Translations under genes and position numbers: made by a program
NCBI GenBank assembly: GCA_052084925.1
Contig: JBQDEV010000004.1
Span: 191,080-255,079 of the forward strand
Reading direction: 5' to 3'
Origin: CmP2 sp052084925
Lineage (GTDB): Bacteria; Actinomycetota; Actinomycetes; Actinomycetales; Micrococcaceae
Length of the DNA: 64,000 nucleotides
The notes under the pieces: model-generated
The model's database searches: none
The model's input: only the letters and a program-made list of their open reading frames with translations
Told to the model about the DNA's origin: nothing
Part shown: positions 47,458 to 56,058 of the stretch, piece by piece
How the letters are laid out: each line of letters starts with the position of its first letter
Numbering within the stretch: the stretch's first letter is position 1

Positions 47458-48587
47458 TGGCGGAATCCCTGGGCGCTGGTCACCCCGAGCCGAGCCCCGT
47501 CGAACGACTCCTGCTCGCCGAGATCGACGCCCTGCTCCGGGCGCTTCCCGAACTCCGCGAACACCCTGCGGTCGTCATCGACGAACAGACGGGTGCCGTG
47601 AGTCAGTGGCTCTCGGATCATGGTTTTACTGGGCGCTCGATCATCGACTCCAGGGTTCGGGCCAGGGCGGTCATTCTCCCCACGGCGTGGGAAGTCACCA
47701 CGGATCTCGGTGAGCAGAGCCTGAAAGGCGCGGGACTCGTGGTGCATCTGCTGGCACGACCCCTGGAGGCGCTCGAAGAGACCGCTTGGCACGTGGCCCG
47801 CTGGGCGCACTCGGACGTCGTGCTGTTGAGTGCGGCCCGGGAGAAGCACCTGAATCGCAGCATGAACCAGGAGCTGGCTCACCATTTCCACGAGGTACGG
47901 GCGACCCGGGGCGCGCAGAAGTCCAGGGCTCTGCTGGCGTCCGGGCCACGGCACACCGATTCCCCTCGCGCACAGCCGGACCGCATACCGCGACGCCACG
48001 AAGTGCAGGTGCCCGAGGTCGGTGCACTCCAGCTGCGAGCTTACGGTATGACCTTCGGTGCGGCGCGTCTCGATCCAGGGACATCGCTGCTGCTGACCAC
48101 GCTGCTCTCCCCCGGTCCTTCCGGTCGTCGTGAGGTGCTCAACGGGCTCAGCGCTGTGGTCGATCTGGGGTGTGGCAATGGCACGATCACCGCTGCACTG
48201 GGGCGCGCGACTTCCCTCCCCGTGCTGCACGCCAGTGACGATTCGGCCTCCGCGGTCCGCTCCACGCGGGCGACCGCCGCCGCGAACGGCATCGATCCCG
48301 AGCGCATCCGGCTTAGCCACGCCGATGGACTGGAGCACCACGCGGAGCGCAGCATGCCCGGCATTCTGCTCAACCCGCCGTTCCATGACGGAGGCACGGT
48401 GACGAAAGATCTCGCCTTGCATCTCTTCGCTGAGGCGGCGCGCACGCTCGCTCCCGGCGGGCGGCTGTGGTGCGTGTGGAATTCGCCCCTGCGCTATCGC
48501 GATCAGCTCGAGCGGATCGTCGGGCCGACCACGCAGCTCAACCGCGACCGGCGCTTTACCGTCACGGAATCGATTCAACCCGTCTGA
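47457..48587 (+). CDS. Class I SAM methyltransferase, RsmC/RlmG-like (rRNA guanine-N2)
   Basis: This 376-residue protein has two halves, as in RsmC and RlmG. Residues 1-190 are a methyltransferase-like domain without intact SAM motifs. The C-terminal half has VVDLGCGNGTITAALG and the N2-guanine/adenine catalytic motif ILLNPPFHDGGT. 16S or 23S rRNA guanine-N2 methylation is the likely reaction; the exact site cannot be told. ATG overlaps the YigZ-like stop as TGATG. Confidence 0.85.
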   Translation: MAESLGAGHPEPSPVERLLLAEIDALLRALPELREHPAVVIDEQTGAVSQWLSDHGFTGRSIIDSRVRARAVILPTAWEVTTDLGEQSLKGAGLVVHLLARPLEALEETAWHVARWAHSDVVLLSAAREKHLNRSMNQELAHHFHEVRATRGAQKSRALLASGPRHTDSPRAQPDRIPRRHEVQVPEVGALQLRAYGMTFGAARLDPGTSLLLTTLLSPGPSGRREVLNGLSAVVDLGCGNGTITAALGRATSLPVLHASDDSASAVRSTRATAAANGIDPERIRLSHADGLEHHAERSMPGILLNPPFHDGGTVTKDLALHLFAEAARTLAPGGRLWCVWNSPLRYRDQLERIVGPTTQLNRDRRFTVTESIQPV

Positions 48588-48642
48588 ACGACGTCCGCAG
48601 CTGGCTATCTCGGTTCCCGCGGACAAACAACACCAACAAAGA

Positions 48643-48676
48643 ACACGGGCCCCGCACCGAAGTGCGGGGCCCGTGT
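48643..48676 (-). terminator. Strong terminator after rpsA
   Basis: A perfect 15-bp stem (48643-48657 with 48662-48676) with a CGAA loop lies between the convergent methyltransferase and rpsA genes. On the minus strand it is followed by a U-rich run (TTCTTTGTTGG...), giving a classical intrinsic terminator for rpsA. Confidence 0.85.
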
Positions 48677-48723
48677 GTTCCGGGATCAGCTCAGCGTGAT
48701 GTCACGCCGGTGCCCAGGGCGTG

Positions 48724-50178
48724 TCAGTTGCCGGTGAGCTTCTCACGCAGGGCGGCAAGCGCCTCGTCGGAAGCCAGGGTGCCGGCATCCGTGGCCGGAG
48801 CCTCGGAGGAGTAAGACGAGTTGCCCGCGTCGGCGGACTCGGCGGATGCCTCGACGTCCTCGGCGGAGTGACGGGCAACCTGCTCCTTGTGAGCCTCCCA
48901 GCGGGTCTGGGCGTCAGCGTACTGCTGCTCCCAGGCGGCGCGCTCGGTCTCGAAGCCTTCCATCCACTCGTTGGTCTCGGGATCGAAGCCCTCGGGGTAC
49001 TTGTAGTTGCCCTCGTCGTCGTAGTCGGCAGCCATGCCGTACAGTGCGGGATCGAACTCGGTGCCCTCGGGATCGACGCCCTCGTTGGCCTGCTTCAGCG
49101 ACAGCGAGATGCGGCGACGGTCCAGGTCGATGTCGATGACCTTGACGAAGAGCTCCTCGTTGACCGAGACGACCTGCTCAGCAGTGTCGATGTGGCGGGC
49201 AGCCAACTCGGAGATGTGCACGAGGCCCTCGATGCCGTCCTCGACGCGCACGAACGCACCGAAGGGCACCAGCTTGGTGACCTTGCCGGGCACGATCTGG
49301 CCCAGAGCGTGAGTCCGGGCGAAGACCTGCCACGGATCCTCCTGGGTGGCCTTCAGCGACAGCGAAACACGCTCGCGGTCCATGTCCACCTCGAGCACCT
49401 CGACGGTGACTTCCTGGCCCACCTCGACGACCTCGGACGGGTGATCGATGTGCTTCCAGGACAGCTCGGAGACGTGCACGAGGCCATCGACGCCGCCCAG
49501 GTCCACGAAGGCACCGAAGTTGACGATCGAGGAGACCACGCCGTTGCGCACCTGGCCCTTCTCGAGGTTGTTGAGGAAGTTCGAGCGGACCTCGGACTGG
49601 GTCTGCTCGAGCCAGGCGCGACGGGACAGGACCACGTTGTTGCGGTTCTTATCCAGTTCGATGATCTTGGCCTCGAGCTGCTGGCCGATGTAGGGAGCCA
49701 GATCGCGCACTCGACGCATCTCGACCAGCGATGCCGGCAGGAAGCCGCGCAGGCCGATGTCGAGGATGAGACCGCCCTTGACGACCTCGATGACGGTGCC
49801 GGTGACAACGCCGTCGTCTTCCTTGACCTTCTCGATGTCGCCCCAGGCGCGCTCGTACTGAGCCCGCTTCTTGGAGAGGATCAGACGGCCTTCCTTGTCC
49901 TCCTTGGTGAGGACGAGGGCTTCCACGGAGTCGCCCACGGCAACCACGTCGTCGGGATCGACGTCGTTCTTGATCGACAGTTCACGGGAAGGGATGACAC
50001 CTTCGGTCTTGTAACCGATGTCGAGAAGAACTTCGTCGCGATCAACCTTGACGACAGTGCCCGCAACCAGGTCACCATCGTTGAAGTACTTGATGGTCTC
50101 GTCGATGGCTGCGAGGAGGTCCTCAGCGGTGCCGATGTCGTTGATGGCAACCTGCGGGACGGTGTTGGTGGTGGTCAT
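48724..50178 (-). CDS. rpsA: 30S ribosomal protein S1
   Basis: S1 helps bring mRNA to the ribosome. The 484-residue protein has four S1 domains at about residues 36-105, 122-190, 209-277 and 293-362; the last two keep the canonical FGAFV(D/R) and GLVH(V/I)SEL motifs. An acidic, Ser/Ala-rich C-terminal tail follows, as in other actinobacteria, which have four domains rather than six. ATG at 50178 has GGAG 9-10 nt upstream. An AT-richer stretch at about 50190-50280 probably holds its promoter, but no clear -10/-35 pair stands out. Confidence 0.96.
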   Translation of the reverse strand: MTTTNTVPQVAINDIGTAEDLLAAIDETIKYFNDGDLVAGTVVKVDRDEVLLDIGYKTEGVIPSRELSIKNDVDPDDVVAVGDSVEALVLTKEDKEGRLILSKKRAQYERAWGDIEKVKEDDGVVTGTVIEVVKGGLILDIGLRGFLPASLVEMRRVRDLAPYIGQQLEAKIIELDKNRNNVVLSRRAWLEQTQSEVRSNFLNNLEKGQVRNGVVSSIVNFGAFVDLGGVDGLVHVSELSWKHIDHPSEVVEVGQEVTVEVLEVDMDRERVSLSLKATQEDPWQVFARTHALGQIVPGKVTKLVPFGAFVRVEDGIEGLVHISELAARHIDTAEQVVSVNEELFVKVIDIDLDRRRISLSLKQANEGVDPEGTEFDPALYGMAADYDDEGNYKYPEGFDPETNEWMEGFETERAAWEQQYADAQTRWEAHKEQVARHSAEDVEASAESADAGNSSYSSEAPATDAGTLASDEALAALREKLTGN

Positions 50179-50360
50179 GTAGTAGGGACTCCGATGTGGA
50201 TAGTTTTCGTATACTCAGGGGGTCGAAACCGGAACGGATCCTGTGATTCCGGTCAACGAAACCCACTGAACAATCTATGGACGTGTGCGCACGCGACGCA
50301 CCCGACCATCATACGCCAGCAGCCCAATGGGCGCAATGCGCCGTCGGGGTGCGTACCGGC

Positions 50361-51710
50361 TCAGAATCCGAAGTTGCAGAACGGCTCTTGCACGACGGCG
50401 ACCATGCGCAGGAACTGCTCCACCGCCGGCCCGTTGACCAGACCGACCGCTGCCAGAGCGCCCGCTCCCCGGAAAAGCGCCGTGGCCAGGTGCGCGGCGT
50501 CGAGTGTCACCGAGGCGGTGTCGGCGCCGAGCGGGGCCTCGACTCGTTCGGCCCGCGGTGTTCCGTTGCTGACATCAAGGCGGTAGAGCCCGTCGACGAG
50601 CCCCATGGCATCCTCCACGTCGATGATCAGGGAGCCGTCTTGGCCATAGCGGCGAGATTCCAGAGCGGCGACGACGTCGAGCAGGCGGGTCCACACCAGG
50701 TCGGACTCCGAGAGGGTCTTCACCGCGCGCGGATCGAGCATCGCGGTCGACAGGGCGCGCCCCGGAGCTTCGCGGTACTTGAGTTCGTCGACCAGATCCA
50801 GGTTCAGCACCGTGTCCATCAGTCCGGCCCATCCGCGCCGGGTGGAGTACTGCAGATCGCGGATGACGCCGGTGGAAACCTCCACGTTCTCCCAGCCCTT
50901 GTGGCTGATGACCGCCAGAGCCTCGGGGCCGTCATCGGTGACATACACGTAGCCCTTGAGCTCCCGGTGGGCCTCAGCGCTGCCACCCCACAGGTTCACC
51001 GCGCCCAGCATGTTCTCCTGGACGGGCCGGGGACGACGGATCGAACCGGGAACGGCCCGATGCGACTGGTCGTCGAGGCGGTCCGCGAGGTCAACGAGCT
51101 CGGTCGGGTTCACCTCGTAGACGCGCCCGGCAGCGGTGCCTAGTGATTCGAGGACCTCGGGGCGCAGCTGGATGCCGCGGCGCCGGTCGATGGACTGGGA
51201 CACCTGGTAGGTGGACACCCCGAATCCGAAGCGCTCATAGATTCCACCCTCGGACACGGTCAGTGCCGCTAGGGGGTAGCCGAGCTCCTGGGCACGGGTG
51301 AGCTCTTCGGTCATCAGCTGCCGCAGGAGGCCGCGCCGTCGATGGGTCGGGGCCACGCCCACCGCGGTGATGAGCCATGCGGGAAGAACCTGCGCGCCGA
51401 CGTTGAGGGTGGAGGGCAGACCTCCGATGGTGGCGACCGGACGGTTCCAGGTCGGCAGCGAGGCCGGCCGGGGCTCAGCCTCGCGGACGCCGCGGAATTC
51501 GAGGCCCATCTCCCGGTTCTGCCGCGCCCAGATATCGATGAGGTCCTCGGAACCGGGGTCGACGTAGAACCCCAGCTCCACCTGCCGGTGCAGATGACGG
51601 TACGCCTCGCTGGACTTGACCTTCGATCCGGCGTCCGTGCCATCGGAAGCGGGTTCGATGAAGTCGTCACCGGCGAGGGTGAAGGGGGTCAGGGACATGC
51701 TCAGGGACAT
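50361..51710 (-). CDS. Eis-like GNAT N-acetyltransferase
   Basis: This 449-residue protein has the three-part Eis layout. It has an N-terminal GNAT domain with acetyl-CoA loop VAPTHRRRGLLRQLM and GIYERFGFGVSTY, a second GNAT-like domain, and a C-terminal sterol-carrier-like domain ending in the buried carboxylate (NFGF at the end). Mycobacterial Eis acetylates aminoglycosides and host proteins; many soil relatives have no assigned substrate. ATG at 51698 is an alternative start. It lies between rpsA and polA on the same strand. Confidence 0.87.
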   Translation of the reverse strand: MSLSMSLTPFTLAGDDFIEPASDGTDAGSKVKSSEAYRHLHRQVELGFYVDPGSEDLIDIWARQNREMGLEFRGVREAEPRPASLPTWNRPVATIGGLPSTLNVGAQVLPAWLITAVGVAPTHRRRGLLRQLMTEELTRAQELGYPLAALTVSEGGIYERFGFGVSTYQVSQSIDRRRGIQLRPEVLESLGTAAGRVYEVNPTELVDLADRLDDQSHRAVPGSIRRPRPVQENMLGAVNLWGGSAEAHRELKGYVYVTDDGPEALAVISHKGWENVEVSTGVIRDLQYSTRRGWAGLMDTVLNLDLVDELKYREAPGRALSTAMLDPRAVKTLSESDLVWTRLLDVVAALESRRYGQDGSLIIDVEDAMGLVDGLYRLDVSNGTPRAERVEAPLGADTASVTLDAAHLATALFRGAGALAAVGLVNGPAVEQFLRMVAVVQEPFCNFGF

Positions 51711-51755
51711 GATGGTGTCGTCTTTCCGGCGGCGTCGAGGGAAGGGAAGTGGGGG

Positions 51756-54518
51756 CTAGTGGGCGGCGTCGTTCCAGGAGCGGCCACGGCCGACCTGGAC
51801 ATCGAGTGGCACGCGTAACTCGATGGCGTTCGACATCTGCTCGGTCAGGATACGTTCCGCCTGCTCCTCTTCGCCAGGGGCAAGTTCCAGGATGAGCTCA
51901 TCGTGGATCTGCAGGATCATCCGACTGCTCAACTGCTGCTCGGTCAGCTCGCGCTGCACCCCCAGCATGGCCAGCTTGATGATATCGGCCGCAGACCCCT
52001 GGATCGGTGCGTTCAGGGCGGCACGCTCGGCCATATCCCGCAACTGGCGGTTGTCTGAGGTGAGGTCTGGCAGGTACCGGCGTCGGCCCAGCATGGTCTC
52101 GGTGAAGCCGTCCTTGCGCGCCTGCTTCACGACGTCGCGGAGGTAGGTCTGCACCGCACCGAACCGGTCGAAGTAGGCACTCATGAGTTCCCGCGCCTCG
52201 TCCACGGGGATGCGGAGCTGTTTGGAGAGCCCGAAGCTGGAGAGACCGTAGGCCAGCCCGTAGCTCATCGCCTTCACCTTGGAGCGCATCTCGGAGGTGA
52301 CGTCCTGCGGGTCGACGTCGAACACGTTGGCGCCAACGAAGCGGTGCAGGTCTTCGCCGTCCTTGAACGCGGTGATCAGCCCTTCGTCCTCGGAGAGGTG
52401 GGCCATGATGCGCATCTCGATCTGGGAGTAGTCAGCGGTGAGCAACTGGGTCTGTTCCCCCGTGGGCAGGGTGCCGGCCGTGAAGACGTCGCGGATCTGC
52501 CGTCCGGCCTCGGTTCGCACCGGGATGTTCTGCAGGTTCGGGTTCAGGCTGGAGAGCCGGCCGGTGGCCGCCGTGGTTTGCGAGAACGTGGTGTGGATCC
52601 GGTGATCCTCGGCCACGGCGTCCTTCAGCCCCTGCACGGTCTGCTTGAGCTTGGTCGCGTCGCGGTAGAGCATCAGGTTCTGCAGGAAGGCGTGGCCGGT
52701 GCGCTCCAACAGATCGTTGAGCGAGTCGACGTCGGTGGAATAGCCCGTCTTGGTCTTGCGGGTCTTCGGCATGTCCATCTTCTCGAACAGCACGACCTGC
52801 AGCTGTTTGGGCGAGCCGAGGTTGACCTGTTCGCCGTCATTGGCGGCCCAGGCAGACTCCTGGGCGGCGGCGGCCTGGTCGCTGAACTCGCCGAGCAGCT
52901 CGTTCAACCTCGACTCATCGATGGCGACGCCGGCGAATTCCAGCTCGGCCAGCACCACGGCCAACGGGATCTCCAGGTTCTGCAGCAGCTGCTGGGCACC
53001 GCGTTCGATGACCGCCGGGGTGAACACCTGGGAGAGGCGTCGAATCATCCAGGCGGAACGCACCGCATCGTGGGCGCGCTGCTGCGCCTTGTTTTTCTCT
53101 TCGGCGCCGTCGAGATCCAGCTCTTGCTGGCCCGCGGCCGGGGTCTCCCCCACCTCGAGGTTCGCATTGAGGTAGCCCTCCACCAGGGCGGACAGCTCGT
53201 AGCTGCGCCGGTCCGGCTGCAGAATGTACGCCGAGATGAGGGTGTCGTCCTGGACGCCGTCGATGCTGCCGGTGGATCCGAACGCCTTGATGACCGACTT
53301 CACGTCGTAGACGGCGGTGTCCAGGGCGGGGTCGGCCAGCGCGTCACGGGCGGCCTGGGCTTCAGCGCTGTCCGAGGTCAGGTCGACGAACAAGCCGGCG
53401 TCACCGGCGGCGAACGCCACCCCCGTCACCGTGCCGTAGTCACCCGGGACCGGGATCTTGCGCTTGGCCACCATGTCGGGGCCGGCGATCTCGGTGTGCA
53501 CGCCGAGCAGCTCGCCGCCGTGCTCGGCTAGGAAATCGGTGACCTGCTGAGCGGAGTCGGCCACCGTGAACTCGGGAGTGAGATCATCCTGAGCTGGTTC
53601 GGTGGTGGTGCCCAGGCGCTCGTCGAAGGTGTCGAAGACGCGCTGCCGGACTCGGTTGAACTCCAGGGCATCGAAGAGCTCCTCCAGCTGCTCCCGGTCG
53701 GGCTGCTCGAGTGCGGTGGCGTCGAGGGTAACGGGCAGTTCGAGGTCGCGCACCAGGGCGTTGAGCCGACGGTTGCGGTGCACATTGTCCATGTTCTCCC
53801 GCAGCGACTCCCCCTTCTTCCCGGTGATCTTCTCCGCGTTAGCCAGCACCCCGTCAAGGTCGCCGTACTCCTTGAGCCACTTGGCTGCGAAGCCCGGTCC
53901 GACGCCGGGAACCCCGGGAAGGTTGTCCGCCGTCTCACCGACGAGAGCCGCCAACTCCGGGTACTGCGCCGGGCTGACCTTGTACTTCTCCTCCACGGCG
54001 GCCGCGTCCATGGGCGGGATATCGGAGACGCCCTTCTTCGGATAGAGCACCAGGGTGCGCTCGGTGATCAGCTGGAAGACATCGCGGTCTCCGGAGACCA
54101 CGCGCGTCTCCCAGCCCGCGTTCTCCGATTGGGTCGCCAGGGTGGCCACGATGTCGTCGGCCTCGAACCCGTCGAGGGTGATCGTCGGAATCTTCAGCGC
54201 TTCCATGACCTTCACGATGAGGTCGATCTGACCGTAGAACTCCTGCGGGGTCTCCGACCGGCCCGCTTTGTACTCGGCGTACTCCTCGGAGCGCCGGGTG
54301 GGGGTATCCAGATCGAACGCCACGACGACGTGGGTGGGCTGCTGCTGCCGGATCATGGTTAGCAGCATGGTCAGGAATCCGTAGACCGCATTCGTGTGCT
54401 GGCCGGTTGCGGTCGCGAAATTCTCCGCAGGCAGCGCGTAGAACGCGCGGAACGCCATCGAATGTCCATCGATGACGAGAAGGCGGTGGGGCGTGGTGTC
54501 ATTGCTCGGGTCGGTCAC
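51756..54518 (-). CDS. polA: DNA polymerase I
   Basis: This 920-residue enzyme fills gaps in repair and removes RNA primers. The N-terminal 5'-3' exonuclease domain (VIDGHSMAFRAFYALP, DDIVATLA, NLPGVPGVG) and the polymerase domain (TADYSQIEMRIMAHLS, KAMSYGLAYGLSSFGL, QIHDELILE) are intact. The middle proofreading domain is degenerate: the DxE motif reads HTE in LLGVHTEI, as in other actinobacteria, so 3'-5' activity is unlikely. The frame extends to 54797, but GTG at 54518 precedes the true N-terminus and has a leaderless -10 box. Confidence 0.97.
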   Translation of the reverse strand: MTDPSNDTTPHRLLVIDGHSMAFRAFYALPAENFATATGQHTNAVYGFLTMLLTMIRQQQPTHVVVAFDLDTPTRRSEEYAEYKAGRSETPQEFYGQIDLIVKVMEALKIPTITLDGFEADDIVATLATQSENAGWETRVVSGDRDVFQLITERTLVLYPKKGVSDIPPMDAAAVEEKYKVSPAQYPELAALVGETADNLPGVPGVGPGFAAKWLKEYGDLDGVLANAEKITGKKGESLRENMDNVHRNRRLNALVRDLELPVTLDATALEQPDREQLEELFDALEFNRVRQRVFDTFDERLGTTTEPAQDDLTPEFTVADSAQQVTDFLAEHGGELLGVHTEIAGPDMVAKRKIPVPGDYGTVTGVAFAAGDAGLFVDLTSDSAEAQAARDALADPALDTAVYDVKSVIKAFGSTGSIDGVQDDTLISAYILQPDRRSYELSALVEGYLNANLEVGETPAAGQQELDLDGAEEKNKAQQRAHDAVRSAWMIRRLSQVFTPAVIERGAQQLLQNLEIPLAVVLAELEFAGVAIDESRLNELLGEFSDQAAAAQESAWAANDGEQVNLGSPKQLQVVLFEKMDMPKTRKTKTGYSTDVDSLNDLLERTGHAFLQNLMLYRDATKLKQTVQGLKDAVAEDHRIHTTFSQTTAATGRLSSLNPNLQNIPVRTEAGRQIRDVFTAGTLPTGEQTQLLTADYSQIEMRIMAHLSEDEGLITAFKDGEDLHRFVGANVFDVDPQDVTSEMRSKVKAMSYGLAYGLSSFGLSKQLRIPVDEARELMSAYFDRFGAVQTYLRDVVKQARKDGFTETMLGRRRYLPDLTSDNRQLRDMAERAALNAPIQGSAADIIKLAMLGVQRELTEQQLSSRMILQIHDELILELAPGEEEQAERILTEQMSNAIELRVPLDVQVGRGRSWNDAAH

Positions 54519-54525
54519 GAGTGTA

Positions 54526-54531
54526 AGCCTA
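54526..54531 (-). promoter_or_regulatory. -10 box of a possible leaderless promoter for polA
   Basis: TAGGCT on the minus strand ends 7 nt before GTG at 54518. The thioesterase gene starts on + at 54538, so the divergent promoters must overlap within about 20 nt. Confidence 0.4.
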
Positions 54532-54537
54532 GTAGGT

Positions 54538-55023
54538 ATGGAACAACAGAGCACACCCTTCAGCGGGCTTGGGGACGGGATGACCATCGACGACCTGAAT
54601 TCCCGCTCGCCCCTATCCCACAAACTCGGGATCACCTTCACGGAACTCAGCGTCGGCCGCGTGGTGGCAACGATGCCGGTCGAGGGGAACCAGCAGTTCC
54701 TCGGACTCCTCCACGGGGGTGCGACACTCGCCCTGGCGGAGACCCTGGGTTCGGTTGCCGCCTTCCTGCACTCCCAGGGGCGCCCGGTGGTCGGCACGGA
54801 GCTGGGTGCGAGCCACCTGCGCTCGGCCCGCGACGGGATGGTGACCGGGACTTGTGAGCCGATTCACCTCGGCTCCACGCTCACCACGCACTTGATTACC
54901 GTGCGCGATGAACAACAGCGGGTGATCTCCAGCTGCCGGATGACGAATATGATTCTCGATCCGAACCGCTCTCGGGGCTCGGCCGCACCCGAGACAGGCC
55001 CGGCCGCCGAGCCGACTGTTTAG
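54538..55023 (+). CDS. PaaI-like hotdog-fold thioesterase
   Basis: This 161-residue protein is one hotdog domain. It has the PaaI/4HBT motif GLLHGGATLALAETLGS with the catalytic Glu region, and GTELGASHLRSAR. Such enzymes hydrolyse acyl-CoA thioesters; the substrate, perhaps 1,4-dihydroxy-2-naphthoyl-CoA or an aromatic acyl-CoA, is not fixed. ATG at 54538 is preferred to the frame from 54472. Its stop overlaps the mnhG stop by 4 nt, on opposite strands. Confidence 0.85.
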   Translation: MEQQSTPFSGLGDGMTIDDLNSRSPLSHKLGITFTELSVGRVVATMPVEGNQQFLGLLHGGATLALAETLGSVAAFLHSQGRPVVGTELGASHLRSARDGMVTGTCEPIHLGSTLTTHLITVRDEQQRVISSCRMTNMILDPNRSRGSAAPETGPAAEPTV

Positions 55024-55421
55024 TTCGCCGGTCCGCCGGACTCCTGAGCTGAGCGTGACGCCGGCGGCGTGAGCTGTGGGGGCAGCCCGGAATCCTCGGC
55101 GAGCTCGTCGAAGTACCCGGGCCGCATCTGCGTGCCCGTCAGGTAGCTCGCCCGCGCGATCGCCATGGTGCCCACCGCAGAGGTGCCCAGCTGTAGGAAG
55201 ATGATCAGCACCAGTTTGAGCACGTCCGGCACGGTGGGCTGGTACAGCACGGCCCCGACCACCACCAGGATGATCCCGATGCCCCCGGCGGTGCCCACCG
55301 CGGAGATCCGCATGAACGGGTCGGTGAAGCGCATGATGCCCAGCGCGGCCATTGCGAAGATCAGTGCTCCGGCGACGACGATCACTTGGCCGATGATCTG
55401 AGAGACGGTCAGCAGGTCCAT
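55020..55421 (-). CDS. mnhG: Mrp/Mnh Na+/H+ antiporter subunit G
   Basis: This 133-residue subunit has three membrane helices. The family pattern is visible at AALGIMRFTDPFMRISAVGTAGGIGIILV (in parts, residues 25-55). It ends the antiporter operon. Start overlaps the mnhF stop (TGATG). The C-terminal tail is polar, Pro/Ser-rich. Confidence 0.92.
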   Translation of the reverse strand: MDLLTVSQIIGQVIVVAGALIFAMAALGIMRFTDPFMRISAVGTAGGIGIILVVVGAVLYQPTVPDVLKLVLIIFLQLGTSAVGTMAIARASYLTGTQMRPGYFDELAEDSGLPPQLTPPASRSAQESGGPAN

Positions 55422-55684
55422 CAGCGTTGCCCCCTGGTCAGTGCCCGGGCCAGCGACATGGCGGACAGGAAGCCCACGATCGCCGCGATGAGCACGATGT
55501 CGAAGGTGAAGGTGCCGCCCATGCGCACCCCGAAGATCGCGATCATCCCGACGACGCCGAACATCAGCAGGTCACCGGCAACGGCGCGGTCCGATTCGGT
55601 GGGGCCGATCAGCATGCGATAGGTGGCCACGAGCGAGACGATCAGCAGCAGGGCCAGCCCGATGTCGAGTCCGATGGTGCTCAT
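55421..55684 (-). CDS. mnhF: Mrp/Mnh antiporter subunit F
   Basis: This 87-residue protein has three helices and the MnhF landmarks YRMLIGPTESDRAVAGDLL and GFLSAMSLARAL. It overlaps mnhE (ATGA) and mnhG. Length is normal. Confidence 0.93.
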   Translation of the reverse strand: MSTIGLDIGLALLLIVSLVATYRMLIGPTESDRAVAGDLLMFGVVGMIAIFGVRMGGTFTFDIVLIAAIVGFLSAMSLARALTRGQR

Positions 55685-56058
55685 GTGCGGTCCCCCTTGC
55701 GTCGCATCGCGTGCAGCATGCGCCCTTCCATGTCCGCGGTGTCGGCGCGGACCTCGTCGGCGTCGTCGTTATAGAGGGCGTGGACATAGAGCACGCGGGT
55801 GCCGTCGTCCTCGACCTTGGTCCCCATGGTGAGCGTGCCCGGGGTCAGGGTGATCAGTGCCGAGAGCACCGTCACCTCGGTGTCGGTGATGCAGCGGGTG
55901 GGCACCCGGGCGATCCCGGAGCGGGCGTCATGGCCGGGCGTCAGATTGTCCTTGAGCACCGCCCAGTTGGAATCGATCAGTGCCTTGGCGTACCACAGGG
56001 AGAACACGAAGAGCCGGAACGGCCACGTCAACCACGTCGACAAAGTCAGCCACGTCAT
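55681..56058 (-). CDS. mnhE: Mrp/Mnh antiporter subunit E, short form
   Basis: This 125-residue protein keeps the conserved MnhE core (YAKALIDSNWAVLKDNL and TVLSALITLTPGTLTMG) and the C-terminal cytosolic part with YVHALYNDD. Usual MrpE proteins are about 155-200 residues with two more N-terminal helices, which are absent here. Upstream sequence is mnhD, and the start overlaps its stop (ATGA), so no longer start is possible without overlapping mnhD widely. The N-terminus contains a threefold Thr-Trp repeat (TWLTLSTWLTW). Confidence 0.88.
   Translation of the reverse strand: MTWLTLSTWLTWPFRLFVFSLWYAKALIDSNWAVLKDNLTPGHDARSGIARVPTRCITDTEVTVLSALITLTPGTLTMGTKVEDDGTRVLYVHALYNDDADEVRADTADMEGRMLHAMRRKGDRT

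Noticed and set aside
48721..50586. 621-codon + frame opposite rpsA
   Set aside because: Long open antisense caused by codon bias in rpsA; composition (Leu/Asp/Val/Gly blocks) mirrors the S1 codons.
52344..53531. 395-codon + frame opposite polA
   Set aside because: Shadow of polA; no start signal and no family resemblance.
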